Shown here one piece after another: positions 51,968-61,451 of a stretch of 64,000 nucleotides of DNA. Position 1 is the first letter of the stretch. The number at the start of each line of letters is the position of its first letter. Made by a program: the position numbers and the translations under genes. The stretch comes from an uncultured Emticicia sp. (GTDB lineage Bacteria; Bacteroidota; Bacteroidia; Cytophagales; Spirosomataceae): contig NZ_CALCZQ010000031.1 in NCBI RefSeq assembly GCF_937903345.1, positions 310,001-374,000 on the forward strand. Direction: 5' to 3'. The notes below the pieces were generated by a model. The model was not told the DNA's origin, did not search any database, and saw only the letters and a list, made by a program, of their open reading frames with translations.

Positions 51968-53167
51968 ATGATTTACGATGTAACTGTAATTGGTGGAGGA
52001 ATAGTTGGCTTGGCAACTGCCTTACGCATAAAAGAACAAAAACCAAGTTTGAAATTACTTATCATCGAAAAAGAAGATGTAGTGGCCAAACACCAAACAG
52101 GGCATAACAGTGGTGTGATTCATTCAGGACTTTATTACAAACCTGGTAGTTTGAAAGCTACAAATTGTATCAAAGGCTATGATATGCTACTTGATTTTTG
52201 TCAAAAGGAAGAGATAAAATACGATCTCTGCGGAAAAATCGTAGTGGCAACCCAACCCGAACAAATTTCGATTCTTGACGGACTTTTTGAGCGTGGTAAT
52301 CAAAATGGCCTGAATGGCTTCAAGATATTGAATGCCGAACAAATCAAAGAATATGAACCACATGTAAAAGGTTTGAAAGGTTTTTTTGTGCCGCAAACTG
52401 GTATCATTGAATATACGGATGTTTGTAAAAAATACTTAGCAAAAACCCAAATACTAGGCGGTGAAATTGCTTTCAACGAAAAAGTGGAAGGGATTTCCAT
52501 AAAAAATGGGATTTCGGTCATAAAAACTTCAAAGAGTACATACGAAACAAAATTGGTTGTAAACTGTGCTGGGCTTTACTCTGATAAAGTTGGACAAATG
52601 ACCGATGAACGTGCCAATAACCTTAGAATTACGCCATTTAGAGGTGAATATTTTGAAATAAAGCCTGAAAAACAATACCTTGTAAAGAACCTTATTTATC
52701 CAGTTCCAGACCCTAACTTCCCTTTCTTAGGTGTGCATTTTACTCGTATGATTCATGGTGGCGTAGAGGCAGGGCCAAATGCCGTTTTGGCATTTAGAAG
52801 AGAAGGGTACAAGAAATTGGATATTCATTTTGGCGAACTATTTGAAACGCTAGCTTGGCCAGGGTTTAGAAAAGTGGCGGCTAAATATTGGCAAACTGGT
52901 TTGGGAGAAATGTATCGTTCGTTTTCGAAAGCAGCATTTACCAAAGCTTTGCAAGAATTGATTCCCGAAATTCAGTCAGATGACCTCGTGGCGGGTGCAG
53001 CGGGCGTAAGAGCTCAAGCCTGTGACCGTGATGGCGGATTATTAGATGATTTTGCGATTTTCGAGAATCAGCAAGCTATCAATGTTTGTAATGCACCATC
53101 GCCAGCGGCCACTTCTTCGCTCTCGATTGGACAAACCGTAAGTGAATTGGTTTTGAAGAGATTTTGA
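51968..53167 (+). CDS. lhgO: L-2-hydroxyglutarate oxidase
   Basis: A 399-residue FAD-dependent oxidoreductase of the DAO family. The FAD motif GGGIVG follows the first strand (MIYDVTVIGGGIVGLATAL). The diagnostic HQTGHNSGVIHSGLYYKPGSLKA block appears near residue 48. Later PDPNFPFLGVHFTRMIHGGVEAGPNAVLAF and GAAGVRAQACDRDG complete the LhgO signature. It oxidises L-2-hydroxyglutarate to 2-oxoglutarate and passes electrons to the quinone pool. The ATG at 51968 is preferred over the upstream TTG at 51956. It is followed by an imperfect palindrome of about 110 bp. Confidence 0.92.
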   Translation: MIYDVTVIGGGIVGLATALRIKEQKPSLKLLIIEKEDVVAKHQTGHNSGVIHSGLYYKPGSLKATNCIKGYDMLLDFCQKEEIKYDLCGKIVVATQPEQISILDGLFERGNQNGLNGFKILNAEQIKEYEPHVKGLKGFFVPQTGIIEYTDVCKKYLAKTQILGGEIAFNEKVEGISIKNGISVIKTSKSTYETKLVVNCAGLYSDKVGQMTDERANNLRITPFRGEYFEIKPEKQYLVKNLIYPVPDPNFPFLGVHFTRMIHGGVEAGPNAVLAFRREGYKKLDIHFGELFETLAWPGFRKVAAKYWQTGLGEMYRSFSKAAFTKALQELIPEIQSDDLVAGAAGVRAQACDRDGGLLDDFAIFENQQAINVCNAPSPAATSSLSIGQTVSELVLKRF

Positions 53168-53183
53168 GTAATTAAAGGTTTAT

Positions 53184-53293
53184 ATTTGGGTCACAGCGTT
53201 ACTCTGAGTTTACATAATGTTTCACGAAGTAGTTAAAAAAACTTTCTGAAACACTGTGCAAAATTTAGGTTTACTAAGTGACCTTTTTTTGTA
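53184..53293. repeat. Imperfect long palindrome after lhgO
   Basis: The outer arms begin with GGTCAC (from about 53190) and end with GTGACC (to about 53284). An inner hairpin pairs a TGTTTCA..GAAGT block with AACTTTCTGAAACA. It may act as a transcript end; it resembles repeat-derived hairpins rather than a simple terminator. Confidence 0.45.
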
Positions 53294-53324
53294 AATTACA
53301 GAAAATTCAACCTCCTCTAAAAAT

Positions 53325-54665
53325 ATGAAAATCTACGATGCCATTGTCATTGGAGCTGGCTATGCAGGCCTGACTGCTACTCGTGAGCTCCTCAGAGCCG
53401 AAAAAGATGTTTTACTGCTCGAAGCTCGTGATAGGGTCGGGGGGCGAGTTTATACGAAATATTATGACGATGGCACATATTTAGATTTAGGAGCAGCTTG
53501 GGTTGGGCCTACACAAGACAAAATCTATGCTTTGGCAAAAGAATTTGGTGTGGAGACTTTCCCGACTTACGACGAAGGAAAAAGTACCTTACTTTTTAAT
53601 GGTAAAGTAAAACGCTATGAAGGTCTGATTCCTCCGTTGCCAATTGGTTCGTTGTTAAGTTTAGATTTTGCCATCAAGCAAATGAATAAACTCTCAAAAA
53701 CCATTGATTTAGAAAAACCGTGGGAGTCGCCCAATGCTGAATACCATGATTCAATGACGCTGGCTACTTGGATGGACAAGCAGATGAGTTTCAAGACAGC
53801 CAAAATTATGTTTAAACTCGCAGCCGAAGCAATTTGGGCAGCCGACCCCAATGAGGTTTCGATGCTTCATGCACTTTTCTACACAAAATCAGGGCGAGAT
53901 CTAGATACCTTGATGAATGTAAAAAATGGGGCTCAAGAAGAACGCATTTTGGGCGGGGCATCGCAGCCTGCTTTGCGTTTGGCAGAGACTTTTAAAGACA
54001 AAATCAGATTCAATTCGGTAGTAAGGAGTATTTCGCAGGAAAACGATATTGTTACGGTAAAAGGCGATAATTTTGAGTTTTTGGCAAACAAGGTTGTAGT
54101 GGCACTTCCGCCAACCTTGGCTGGTCGAATCAATTATTTTCCGTTTTTGCCTGCCAATCGTGAGCAGCTTACACAACGAATGCCAATGGGAACGGTCTGG
54201 AAAACGTATGCGATTTATGACAAACCTTTTTGGCGAGAAGCGGGCTTAAATGGCTTATCGGCTACTAATGAGGGTTTTACGACGGTAACTTTCGATAATT
54301 CTCCTAAAGATGGAAGCAAAGGAATAATGATGGGTTTTGTATTAGGCAATCAAGCAAAAGTATTTGCAAATCTATCGGAAGAAGAACGAAAAGCGTCGAT
54401 TTTAGATTCTTTTGTTAAATTTTACGGTGAAAAAGCACGAAATCTGATTGCTTACATCGACCATAGTTGGGCAGCTGAGGAATTTACTCGCGGCTGTTAT
54501 GCAGGCCTAATGCCTACTGGAGTGTGGACATCACTAGGAAAATCACTTCGTGAACCAGTTGGAAATATTCACTGGGCAGGCACAGAAACCTCCGATGTGT
54601 GGAATGGCTATATCGACGGAGCGATTCGCTCGGGTGAAAGAGTTGCGAAGGAGATATTGGGTTAA
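53325..54665 (+). CDS. Flavin-containing amine oxidoreductase
   Basis: A 446-residue flavin amine oxidase (MAO/putrescine oxidase family). The FAD motif GAGYAGL is at the N-terminus with the second-strand Glu in LLEARDRVGGRVYT. The substrate-side HALFYTKSG segment lies mid-chain, and the C-terminal GCYAGLMPTG and HWAGTETSDVWNGYIDGAIRSGERVA block binds the flavin. It lacks a signal peptide, so it is cytoplasmic. The usual covalent-flavin Cys of eukaryotic MAO is not seen. The amine substrate is unknown. It ends at a strong terminator. Confidence 0.85.
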   Translation: MKIYDAIVIGAGYAGLTATRELLRAEKDVLLLEARDRVGGRVYTKYYDDGTYLDLGAAWVGPTQDKIYALAKEFGVETFPTYDEGKSTLLFNGKVKRYEGLIPPLPIGSLLSLDFAIKQMNKLSKTIDLEKPWESPNAEYHDSMTLATWMDKQMSFKTAKIMFKLAAEAIWAADPNEVSMLHALFYTKSGRDLDTLMNVKNGAQEERILGGASQPALRLAETFKDKIRFNSVVRSISQENDIVTVKGDNFEFLANKVVVALPPTLAGRINYFPFLPANREQLTQRMPMGTVWKTYAIYDKPFWREAGLNGLSATNEGFTTVTFDNSPKDGSKGIMMGFVLGNQAKVFANLSEEERKASILDSFVKFYGEKARNLIAYIDHSWAAEEFTRGCYAGLMPTGVWTSLGKSLREPVGNIHWAGTETSDVWNGYIDGAIRSGERVAKEILG

Positions 54666-54667
54666 AA

Positions 54668-54703
54668 AAAGAGCCGTAAAATATTTTTGTCTTACGGCTC
54701 TTT
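54668..54703. terminator. Bidirectional terminator after the amine oxidase gene
   Basis: AAAGAGCCGTAA (54668-54679) pairs with TTACGGCTCTTT (54692-54703). It lies between two convergent genes. Confidence 0.85.
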
Positions 54704-54709
54704 ATATTT

Positions 54710-57082
54710 TCATGGCTTCAAAACTAAAACTTTTTCCGAAACGTCCACAATTTTTGATTTCGTGAAATACACTGGAAAATAACCTCCAGTTCCCCACAAA
54801 TTAAATAAATCTCCGTAATGATCTGAGCGTGGGTCGCCTGATTGACCAGGGTTATTGATGCCCAAAGTTCTATCCCAATTTTCGGTATCAACAATTATTT
54901 TGAAAGAAGCTCCGTGCGTTTGGTTGAGGTTATTGCTTGAATTATTAACAGTTTCGCCATAACCACCACGAGGAATTGGCCCAAGGTTAATTTTTGCTTT
55001 CAAAGCGGGGTCTGTTACCCAATCCGAGAGGGCGTGTGTGAGCTTTATGTGTTTATTTTTCGCTTGGCCGTATTGCCATTCGCTTTCATCTTTTCCTAAT
55101 CTTGTGGTAACATTTTCAACCGCTTGCTTGAAACAGGAAATTAATAACGAATCTCGACTTGCCAATGGATTTGCCCCCAAAAATGGCGGAGGAGTTACGA
55201 GCCAATCGGTTAAGCGTTTGGTTGGAATTGTTTTCATGTATTTTTGGGCTTTTTCGGGAACTGCCAGTTTATGAATAGCCTTTTGCAATAAACTTTCCCA
55301 TTCAACATAAACCGTGGCGTTGGTTGATGCTGGACTTAGCTCAAAAGTATCCCAGTTTTCCAGTTTTGATTTTAGACTGCGGTATTGTATATCAATTGGT
55401 AGTCTTTTTAGCATCGGAACTAACACGCGAGCTGTGAGCGAAACATAGTCGCTTTGCAGCAAGGCAAATTCTGCTAAAGTGTGCTTTTTGCCAGATTTCA
55501 ATACCTCTTCGATTCTATTGGCTCTTACAGGATGAGCCCATCGCCAACCGATAGCATTTCGATTTGGGAAATTATTTGGGGTCAGATTATTATTAGCAGT
55601 GGCAACAAAGCCTTCGATTGGGTCAAATTTATTGGGTAAAAGTTCGATCGGCAAATAACCACCCCATTCATAGCGGCCATCGCCCGGAACAGGAACTAAG
55701 CCCGACCAATTTTTACGAATTGGCGAGATACCCACCGCTTGCCAGCCGATATGTCCTTTTTTGTCTGCCCAAATCATATTTTCGCCTGGAATACGACTAA
55801 ACGTACAAGCTTTGCGAAATTCTTCCCAGCTTTTCGCTTGATTCATGCGTAAACTGGCTAAATAAGGAGCACAACCAACTTCTTGCCAACCAGCCCGAAC
55901 GGCATACAAATGATTGTTTTTGGTGTCTTCAAAAACAACAGGCCCGTGTCGGGTATATTTTAGCTGAACTATTTTTGGGGCTTGCCCTTTTACTTTAATC
56001 GTATCCGATATTACTTTTATGGTTTCCCAAAGACCTTTGTATTTATACTGATTGGGATTTTTAGGGTTGGTTTCATAAACGTACAAGTCTTCATTATCGG
56101 TTTCAAAAATGGTCAAACCCCAAGCACCGTAATCGTTATGACCAATGGAAACTCCAGGTAAAGTTGGTTCGCCTCCACCAATTACATTCCAATTGGGAGC
56201 GTTTAAATGCACCCAATAACGCAACGAAGGAGTAGATTGAGCTCGATGTGGGTCATTTGCCAGCATTGGGTAGCCGCTTTCGCTAAGTTTGCCCGAAACT
56301 ATCCAGTTATTTGAGCCAACATTGTCTTTTTCGTCTTTGTACCAGTCTTGAAAATCATCAAGCAAACCGACTTTGTTATCAGGTTTGGGAAATTTTAATG
56401 GAGCCCTAAATGCTTCATAATATTCTAAAATATGCTCAAAAAGCATATCATTATCAAGAATTTTGTCGAGTTCAAGGTTGGGTTCGTTATCTGAGTTTTT
56501 TGGATGAAACCACGATAATTCTCGCATTTTATCAGCCCCTAAAATTTTTACGAGTCGGGCATTATTGATTTCATCTTCAATATTGCTCAAAAGCCCTTGA
56601 TGTCTGCTAATAACCACTTCGGGTGTCCAAAAATCGGGTAGAGTATTGAGTAGCTTAAATTCAAAAGGTAGGTCTTCGGGTTTTTGTCTTGCTTCGGCAA
56701 TGTAGGCATTTATTCCTGCCACAAAAGCCTCAATGATTAGCTTGCTTCGTGGATGATAATGCTGCAGCTCAGCGGTTAGATTTCCCCTAAACTTAAATAA
56801 TCTTGTGCCAATATCACGCTTTAGTTCACGCTCGCCCAGAAGTTCGGCCATTGTGCCTGTGGCTTGTCTTCGCCACATTTCGAGTTGAAAAAGTCGGTCT
56901 GAAGCAGCCACGTAGCCTTGTGTTACAAACAAATCATGCTCATTTTGGGCATAAATATGCGAAATTCCCCACTTATCTTTATAAATCTCAACGGGTTGTT
57001 GCAGGATTTTGATATTTATCGTTTGGGCAAAGGAAGAAATGCTTATGATGAAAATAAGCAGGGTTTTGATTAAGTTTTTCAT
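54710..57082 (-). CDS. Penicillin acylase family N-terminal nucleophile hydrolase
   Basis: A 790-residue exported protein (signal peptide to SFAQ, residue 20). It has the Ntn-hydrolase precursor plan: an alpha chain, a spacer, and a beta chain starting at the autoproteolytic Ser257 in GSNNWIVSG. LANDPHR follows as the oxyanion/substrate region. The VEIYKDKWGISHIYAQNEHDLFVTQGYVAASDRLFQLEMWRR opening is standard. In the family it hydrolyses amide bonds of acyl homoserine lactones, beta-lactams or related N-acyl compounds in the periplasm; the substrate here is unknown. Length is normal and no lesion is visible. Confidence 0.9.
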   Translation of the reverse strand: MKNLIKTLLIFIISISSFAQTINIKILQQPVEIYKDKWGISHIYAQNEHDLFVTQGYVAASDRLFQLEMWRRQATGTMAELLGERELKRDIGTRLFKFRGNLTAELQHYHPRSKLIIEAFVAGINAYIAEARQKPEDLPFEFKLLNTLPDFWTPEVVISRHQGLLSNIEDEINNARLVKILGADKMRELSWFHPKNSDNEPNLELDKILDNDMLFEHILEYYEAFRAPLKFPKPDNKVGLLDDFQDWYKDEKDNVGSNNWIVSGKLSESGYPMLANDPHRAQSTPSLRYWVHLNAPNWNVIGGGEPTLPGVSIGHNDYGAWGLTIFETDNEDLYVYETNPKNPNQYKYKGLWETIKVISDTIKVKGQAPKIVQLKYTRHGPVVFEDTKNNHLYAVRAGWQEVGCAPYLASLRMNQAKSWEEFRKACTFSRIPGENMIWADKKGHIGWQAVGISPIRKNWSGLVPVPGDGRYEWGGYLPIELLPNKFDPIEGFVATANNNLTPNNFPNRNAIGWRWAHPVRANRIEEVLKSGKKHTLAEFALLQSDYVSLTARVLVPMLKRLPIDIQYRSLKSKLENWDTFELSPASTNATVYVEWESLLQKAIHKLAVPEKAQKYMKTIPTKRLTDWLVTPPPFLGANPLASRDSLLISCFKQAVENVTTRLGKDESEWQYGQAKNKHIKLTHALSDWVTDPALKAKINLGPIPRGGYGETVNNSSNNLNQTHGASFKIIVDTENWDRTLGINNPGQSGDPRSDHYGDLFNLWGTGGYFPVYFTKSKIVDVSEKVLVLKP

Positions 57083-57592
57083 GTTTTAGGTTTAGTTTGA
57101 ATCAGTCAAATATAATGAGATTTTGTGAAATTTATATGCTAAACTTTTGGCTGTTTTTAACCTATTTAAACATTTAGCACCTATGACCAATTTTTAGATT
57201 ATGTAAAAATTGGCGATGGGATAGTTTAATTGTGTATTTTTAGCGACAACATCACGCCAAATTCTTATAGTATCTCATATAATTTTTTTTAATGGATAAT
57301 TCTAATTTTTTGGGAAATCTTCGGTGGAAGCACATAGTTAGGCATGTGATGGACACATCACTGAATATGCCAAAAAGTGCGGACGAGAGTGGCTTTATGA
57401 TTAACTACCTTTAGAATTTAATGCCTTTGGTGAATAACATAAAAGAGTTGATTTTGAAAGAATTAAAATTAGCTGAATCCTAACGAAACGCCGTCAAATT
57501 TGATGGTCATGTTATTACCCGAGTTTCATAGCAATAGGGGAGTTTATTCCAGCAAAAACATCCTTCTTTTGTACATGTGTAGAGAGCAGTCA
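57083..57592. other. Gene-poor gap of about 510 bp
   Basis: AT-rich DNA between two minus-strand genes. The only open frame from an ATG is 57292-57414 on the plus strand (40 codons), with no recognisable similarity and weak coding character. I see no clear repeat or terminator. It could be a gene remnant, but this cannot be shown. Confidence 0.4.
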
Positions 57593-58513
57593 TCAATTCA
57601 AACGCAGCCCCAAAACCAATCCCCACATTAGTACAAAACTAATCAGTAGTGAGATATTGACCAGCGTACCCGGAATACGTGTATCATAATTTAGTTCGTC
57701 GGCGAAAGGCAAAATTGTCATGCCTGACGGAAGCATTACGCATATAATCAAAACGGCATACAATAGTGTATCGTGCGAAAAACTAAAGTAGATGCCCAAC
57801 ACAAATAATATTCCTACGGCATAACGAATAAGCAACACCTTTGAGATTGCTATCACTTGTTTTTTATTTAGCTTAAAGCTTAAATAAATTCCCATTAAAA
57901 GCAATACCAATGCCTTATTGGCTTGTGCCAAAGTACCCAAAAAATCAAAAAACAAAGTGGGCATTTCTACATTAGAAACATTGATTATCAATCCAATAAA
58001 TAAACCTAAAACGGGAGGTAAACTAAAAATCTTCTTGATTAAAGTGCCGAAGGCAGGTAAACCTTTATGATTAGAAGAAAAATAACTTCCAATTGGATAA
58101 ACCACGCCAAAAGTCATAATTGTATTGCCAATATCAAACATCACTGCATAAACCATTGCTTCTTTTCCGAAAAGCCCCTCAATGAGCGGAAAACCAAAAA
58201 GACCAACATTTAGCCCTCCGGCCCCCATTGTCAATACGCCACGCAGATCATTCGGATATTTAGCAAACCAAATCCATGCAATGGTAATCATGATTGAGCA
58301 AAAAACAATACAAAATAGCGGAAGCAGTAGGAGTGAAGAGTCGAGTTTTATACGTGCCGTTGAGAAAATCATCAAAGCGGGAAAAGTAGTGTGCATCAAA
58401 AACTTCGAGATGGTTTTACCCTCTTTTTCAGAAATGAAATTATATTTTTTTATAAAGAATCCTAATCCAATAATTGATAAGGTAAGTATAAAAACACTGT
58501 TAGTTTGACTCAT
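57593..58513 (-). CDS. AEC family transporter
   Basis: A 306-residue protein with about ten hydrophobic helices. It has the auxin efflux carrier/AEC signature: an N-terminal LGFFIKKYNFISEKEGKTISKFLMHTTFPALMIFS region and the central GAGGLNVGLFGFPLIEGLFG motif. The second repeat carries MLPSGMTILPFADELNYD. Bacterial members export malate, malonate or other organic anions, and the substrate is not visible. It is divergent from the DUF1080 gene. Confidence 0.87.
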   Translation of the reverse strand: MSQTNSVFILTLSIIGLGFFIKKYNFISEKEGKTISKFLMHTTFPALMIFSTARIKLDSSLLLLPLFCIVFCSIMITIAWIWFAKYPNDLRGVLTMGAGGLNVGLFGFPLIEGLFGKEAMVYAVMFDIGNTIMTFGVVYPIGSYFSSNHKGLPAFGTLIKKIFSLPPVLGLFIGLIINVSNVEMPTLFFDFLGTLAQANKALVLLLMGIYLSFKLNKKQVIAISKVLLIRYAVGILFVLGIYFSFSHDTLLYAVLIICVMLPSGMTILPFADELNYDTRIPGTLVNISLLISFVLMWGLVLGLRLN

Positions 58514-58696
58514 TATGCTAAATTCTGCTATATTTTATGCAAAATTAAGCAAACATTAAGAAAGAGTGACAAATATCAAGTAAATAAATAGTTTTGAAAG
58601 ATACAAAATAGCCGAAATTGAATTTTGTAAGCCTGAATGAATATCGTAAATTAGGGTCTTTAAACAAATATTCAATCTTAAGAATCAATTTTAATC

Positions 58697-59326
58697 ATGA
58701 AAAAACTATCATTGTTGTTATGTTTGTTGTTGTCGGTCAATTTGGCCTTTTCGCAGAAAAAAGAAAAAGGTTGGGTTTCTCTTTTTGATGGTAAATCATT
58801 TGACGGCTGGAAAATAAACGAAGACCACCCAACCACATTTTCTATCGAAGACGGAACAATTAAAGTAGCAGGCGAACGAGCCCACCTATTCTACGAAGGC
58901 AAAGTTGGTAACCACGATTTTAAGAATTTTGAGTTTAAATTGAAAGCCAAAACGTTACCTGGCTCAAACTCTGGTATTTTTATTCATACAGCCTATCAAG
59001 CAAAAGGCTGGCCCGAAAAAGGCTACGAAGTGCAAGTAAACCAAACGCACACCGACTGGCGTAAAACGGGAAGTTTGTATGGCATTAATGATGTGAAAGA
59101 AAATTTTGCGAAAGATAATGAGTGGTACGAATACCATATCATTGTGCAAGACAAGCACATCATCATAAAAATTGATGATAAAGTAGCGGTTGATTATACC
59201 GAGCCGGACACCCTCCCCGAAAACCGTGGACTAAAAAGATTGAGTTCTGGTACGGTAGCCCTACAAGGCCACGACCCTAAAAGCATTGCCTATTTTAAAG
59301 ATATTAAGGTTAAGATTTTGAAGTAG
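58697..59326 (+). CDS. Secreted DUF1080 (3-keto-disaccharide hydrolase-type) protein
   Basis: A 209-residue protein with a signal peptide (to FSQ, residue 20) and one DUF1080 jelly-roll domain. The opening GWVSLFDGKSFDGWKINE, the FEFKLKAKTLPGSNSGIFIHT core strand and the closing GTVALQGHDPKSIAYFKDIKVK strand are all typical. Some members hydrolyse 3-keto-glycosides, so a role in sugar breakdown is possible. No partner oxidoreductase is adjacent. Confidence 0.88.
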   Translation: MKKLSLLLCLLLSVNLAFSQKKEKGWVSLFDGKSFDGWKINEDHPTTFSIEDGTIKVAGERAHLFYEGKVGNHDFKNFEFKLKAKTLPGSNSGIFIHTAYQAKGWPEKGYEVQVNQTHTDWRKTGSLYGINDVKENFAKDNEWYEYHIIVQDKHIIIKIDDKVAVDYTEPDTLPENRGLKRLSSGTVALQGHDPKSIAYFKDIKVKILK

Positions 59327-59699
59327 GATGGATTCTGTATTTTTATAAAAAATTCGAGATTATTGAAAAGTTTAAGTTGCTTATAGTCAATTATATACGA
59401 TAGAAATACTAGTCGTTTGGAGTTAAAAATAAGTAGAATATAAAGTATCCTTTAACAATTCAGAAACGTATCGTGACAAAATATGGCCCTGTTTGAGGAA
59501 GTGTTTTGTTATTCGTAATAGAATGATTTTTGGTTGTCTCATGCGTTAAGTTTGATTGTGTAAGTGGAACCTAACGCATGAAGCAACTATAAAAATAAGC
59601 TTATATGATGCCATTGTAAAAATGGCTTTTATCCACTATTACTTTAAAATTACCAGATTTTCACATTTTAATGGTTAACGCTATTAAAACTAGCGGGGG
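59327..59699. other. Gene-free stretch with a long stem-loop
   Basis: Arms at 59533-59552 and 59568-59587 pair over 20 bp with three or four mismatches around a 15-base loop. The perfect core is CATGCGTTA/TAACGCATG. There is no T-run. No open frame of note is present in the rest of the gap. Confidence 0.55.
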
Positions 59700-60170
59700 T
59701 TATTTGCCATCTGAAATGGAAAGGCCTTCATGTGTGACTTCAATTCTCTCAATAATACTTTTATCATTAGACAGAACCGACTTTGTAATAAAAGCATTTG
59801 TTAATTTCCAAATCATCGTAGGTTCTCCATTTTCGTCCATCAATTTTATTATTATGGTTTCGCGATTAATAGCATTTGCCTTTGCTCTGGCAAGCAACGC
59901 TGTAAAATCATTGTTAGCAATACATTTCTTTAAAGTAACATTTCCATATTTTTTTATACCAGGCATTTTTACTGTTGAATATACTTTACTGTTTCCCTCT
60001 CGATATTCAATAGGCTGAGTTTCTGCACTAAGGCCACTAACCTCTTCGAATGGATATTCATAACCTCCTATAATTACTAAAAAATGGAATTTTGGGTCTG
60101 TCCAAGTATTTTGTGCATGTAACTCAGATGTGAAAATTATCAAAAATGGTATAAAAAATATTCGTTTCAT
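59700..60170 (-). CDS. Orphan phage tail-tube (gp19-like) protein with a signal peptide
   Basis: A 156-residue protein. Residues from about 25 match the contractile-tail tube family (T4 gp19-like, TIGR02241 type). The matching parts are FHFLVIIGGYEYPFEEVSGLSAE, then IEYREGN, a MPGIKKYGNVTLKKCIA block, IIIKLMDENGEP and a closing IERIEVTHEGL. The first 20 residues (MKRIFFIPFLIIFTSELHA, then Gln) form a convincing signal peptide, which tube proteins normally lack. No sheath, baseplate, spike or ClpV gene is in the window. It may be a tube protein captured for the periplasm or cell surface; the function is unknown. Confidence 0.75.
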   Translation of the reverse strand: MKRIFFIPFLIIFTSELHAQNTWTDPKFHFLVIIGGYEYPFEEVSGLSAETQPIEYREGNSKVYSTVKMPGIKKYGNVTLKKCIANNDFTALLARAKANAINRETIIIKLMDENGEPTMIWKLTNAFITKSVLSNDKSIIERIEVTHEGLSISDGK

Positions 60171-60411
60171 GTAAGGTATTTATTTTATTAATTTGGTTAA
60201 TCAATTATCGAAACAAATGAATGCCGTTTTTCAAAGTACCCTTATTGACAATCGGATAATGTTTATCAAGTAGGTGCTTTATCCTAAAATAGAAGAAAAC
60301 AAAACATACTGTATTAATCAGAATAAAATCGGTATCTAAGTGGCATCATAGATAACATCAAAAGTGGGGAATAAAGATTAAATAAAAAGGTGTTTTTGGT
60401 ACTTTTTTACG
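60171..60411. other. Gap between the tail-tube gene and tRNA-Cys
   Basis: AT-rich, no gene seen. The promoter of the tube gene should lie here on the minus strand, but no TAnnTTTG element is convincing. Confidence 0.4.
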
Positions 60412-60440
60412 CAAAAAGCACCCTTTTGAGGTGCTTTTTG
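60412..60440 (-). terminator. Terminator of tRNA-Cys
   Basis: CAAAAAGCACC (60412-60422) pairs with GGTGCTTTTTG (60430-60440), giving a T-run on the minus strand. Confidence 0.8.
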
Positions 60441-60450
60441 TTGCTTGAAG

Positions 60451-60521
60451 AGGTCTCGAGCGGATTCGAACCGCTGTAGAAGCTTTTGCAGAGCTCTGCC
60501 TAGCCACTCGGCCACAAGACC
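60451..60521 (-). tRNA. tRNA-Cys (anticodon GCA)
   Basis: Read on the minus strand, the acceptor GGTCTTG pairs with CGAGACC. The anticodon arm GAGCT-CTGCAAA-AGCTT gives GCA. The T arm contains GGTTCGAATCC. The discriminator is U, the cysteine identity element. The length is 71 nt and CCA is not encoded. Confidence 0.95.
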
Positions 60522-60577
60522 ATAATTAATTAACTTTATCGGAGTCCGTGTGAAGATTAAGATTCCAAATCGGATTG

Positions 60578-60609
60578 CAAAAGTACAAGACTCGTGCCAA
60601 ACTCCCAAA
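60578..60609 (-). promoter_or_regulatory. Promoter of tRNA-Cys
   Basis: On the minus strand TTTG (60606-60609), a 20-bp spacer and TACTTTTG (60578-60585) match the Bacteroidota consensus. Confidence 0.6.
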
Positions 60610-60789
60610 GTTTTTCTAAAAAAATTATATACTTTGTGTGAAAATAAAATTTAGAAAGAATTAAAGTATTTATTTGTATTTGATAATTAGCAGTTTACTG
60701 TCTAATTCTTAATTCGCAATTCTTAATTCTTAATTTACATGCAACTCTAATTACCTTTTTTTGCATCTTGCTATTGTACCAACTTTTTT

Positions 60790-61353
60790 ATGGCTAAACT
60801 TTTATCACTTTATTCAAGCGATTACAGCCTCGCAAAGGCCTTACAGCAGCAAGATTCCAAGGCACAAACTTGGCTCTACGAAAAGTTTTCGTCGAAAATG
60901 TTGGCGGTCTGCATTCGTTACGTCGGTGATAAAATGGAAGCAGAAGATGTAATGATAGATGGTTTTATGCGGGTTTTTGATAAAATCGACCAGTTTACGT
61001 TCCAAGGGAGTTTTGAGGGCTGGATTCGCAAAATCATGGTAAACGAAGCTTTGATGCATATTAGAAGCAGAAAAATGATTATCGTTGACCTCGAATATGC
61101 CATTGACGAACCCATCGAATCTTCATTTAGCACCGACCTTGAAGCGGCCGATTTGATGAAACTTATTCAAGACTTATCGATTGGCTATCGAACAGTCTTT
61201 AATCTCTATGCCATCGAAGGATATAGCCACCTCGAAATTGGAGAAATGCTAGGAATTTCGGAAGGCACATCAAAGTCACAATTAAGCCGAGCAAGAGTAA
61301 TGCTTCAGGCGAATTTAAAAAAATTAGAACAAAGAAAAGCTAAAAGTTATTAG
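60790..61353 (+). CDS. ECF-type RNA polymerase sigma factor
   Basis: A 187-residue sigma-70 family protein of ECF type. Region 2 is ARNA-like in layout: SKMLAVCIRYVGDKMEAEDVMIDGFMRVFDKIDQF, then GWIRKIMVNEALMHIRSRK. Region 4 reads SIGYRTVFNLYAIEGYSHLEIGEMLGISEGTSKSQLSRAR with a clear helix-turn-helix. It is followed by a TM protein gene and an outer-membrane barrel gene on the same strand, a common Bacteroidota arrangement in which the middle protein acts as an anti-sigma-like factor. The activating signal is not visible. Confidence 0.92.
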   Translation: MAKLLSLYSSDYSLAKALQQQDSKAQTWLYEKFSSKMLAVCIRYVGDKMEAEDVMIDGFMRVFDKIDQFTFQGSFEGWIRKIMVNEALMHIRSRKMIIVDLEYAIDEPIESSFSTDLEAADLMKLIQDLSIGYRTVFNLYAIEGYSHLEIGEMLGISEGTSKSQLSRARVMLQANLKKLEQRKAKSY

Positions 61354-61451
61354 TGGACTGGGAAATTTTAATAGTTTGATTCGTAACGTTGGATACAGAA
61401 ATAATCAAATCATCATTAACAAGTTTTCCGGTAACTGGTAACCATACAAAA

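Noticed and set aside
57292..57414. A 40-codon plus-strand frame in the gap after the penicillin acylase gene
   Set aside because: It has no similarity that I recognise, no promoter and no conserved context; too weak to call a gene.
60697..60740. Runs of AATTCTTAATT considered as a short tandem repeat array
   Set aside because: The units are only a few bases of AT-rich DNA with irregular spacing and can arise by chance.
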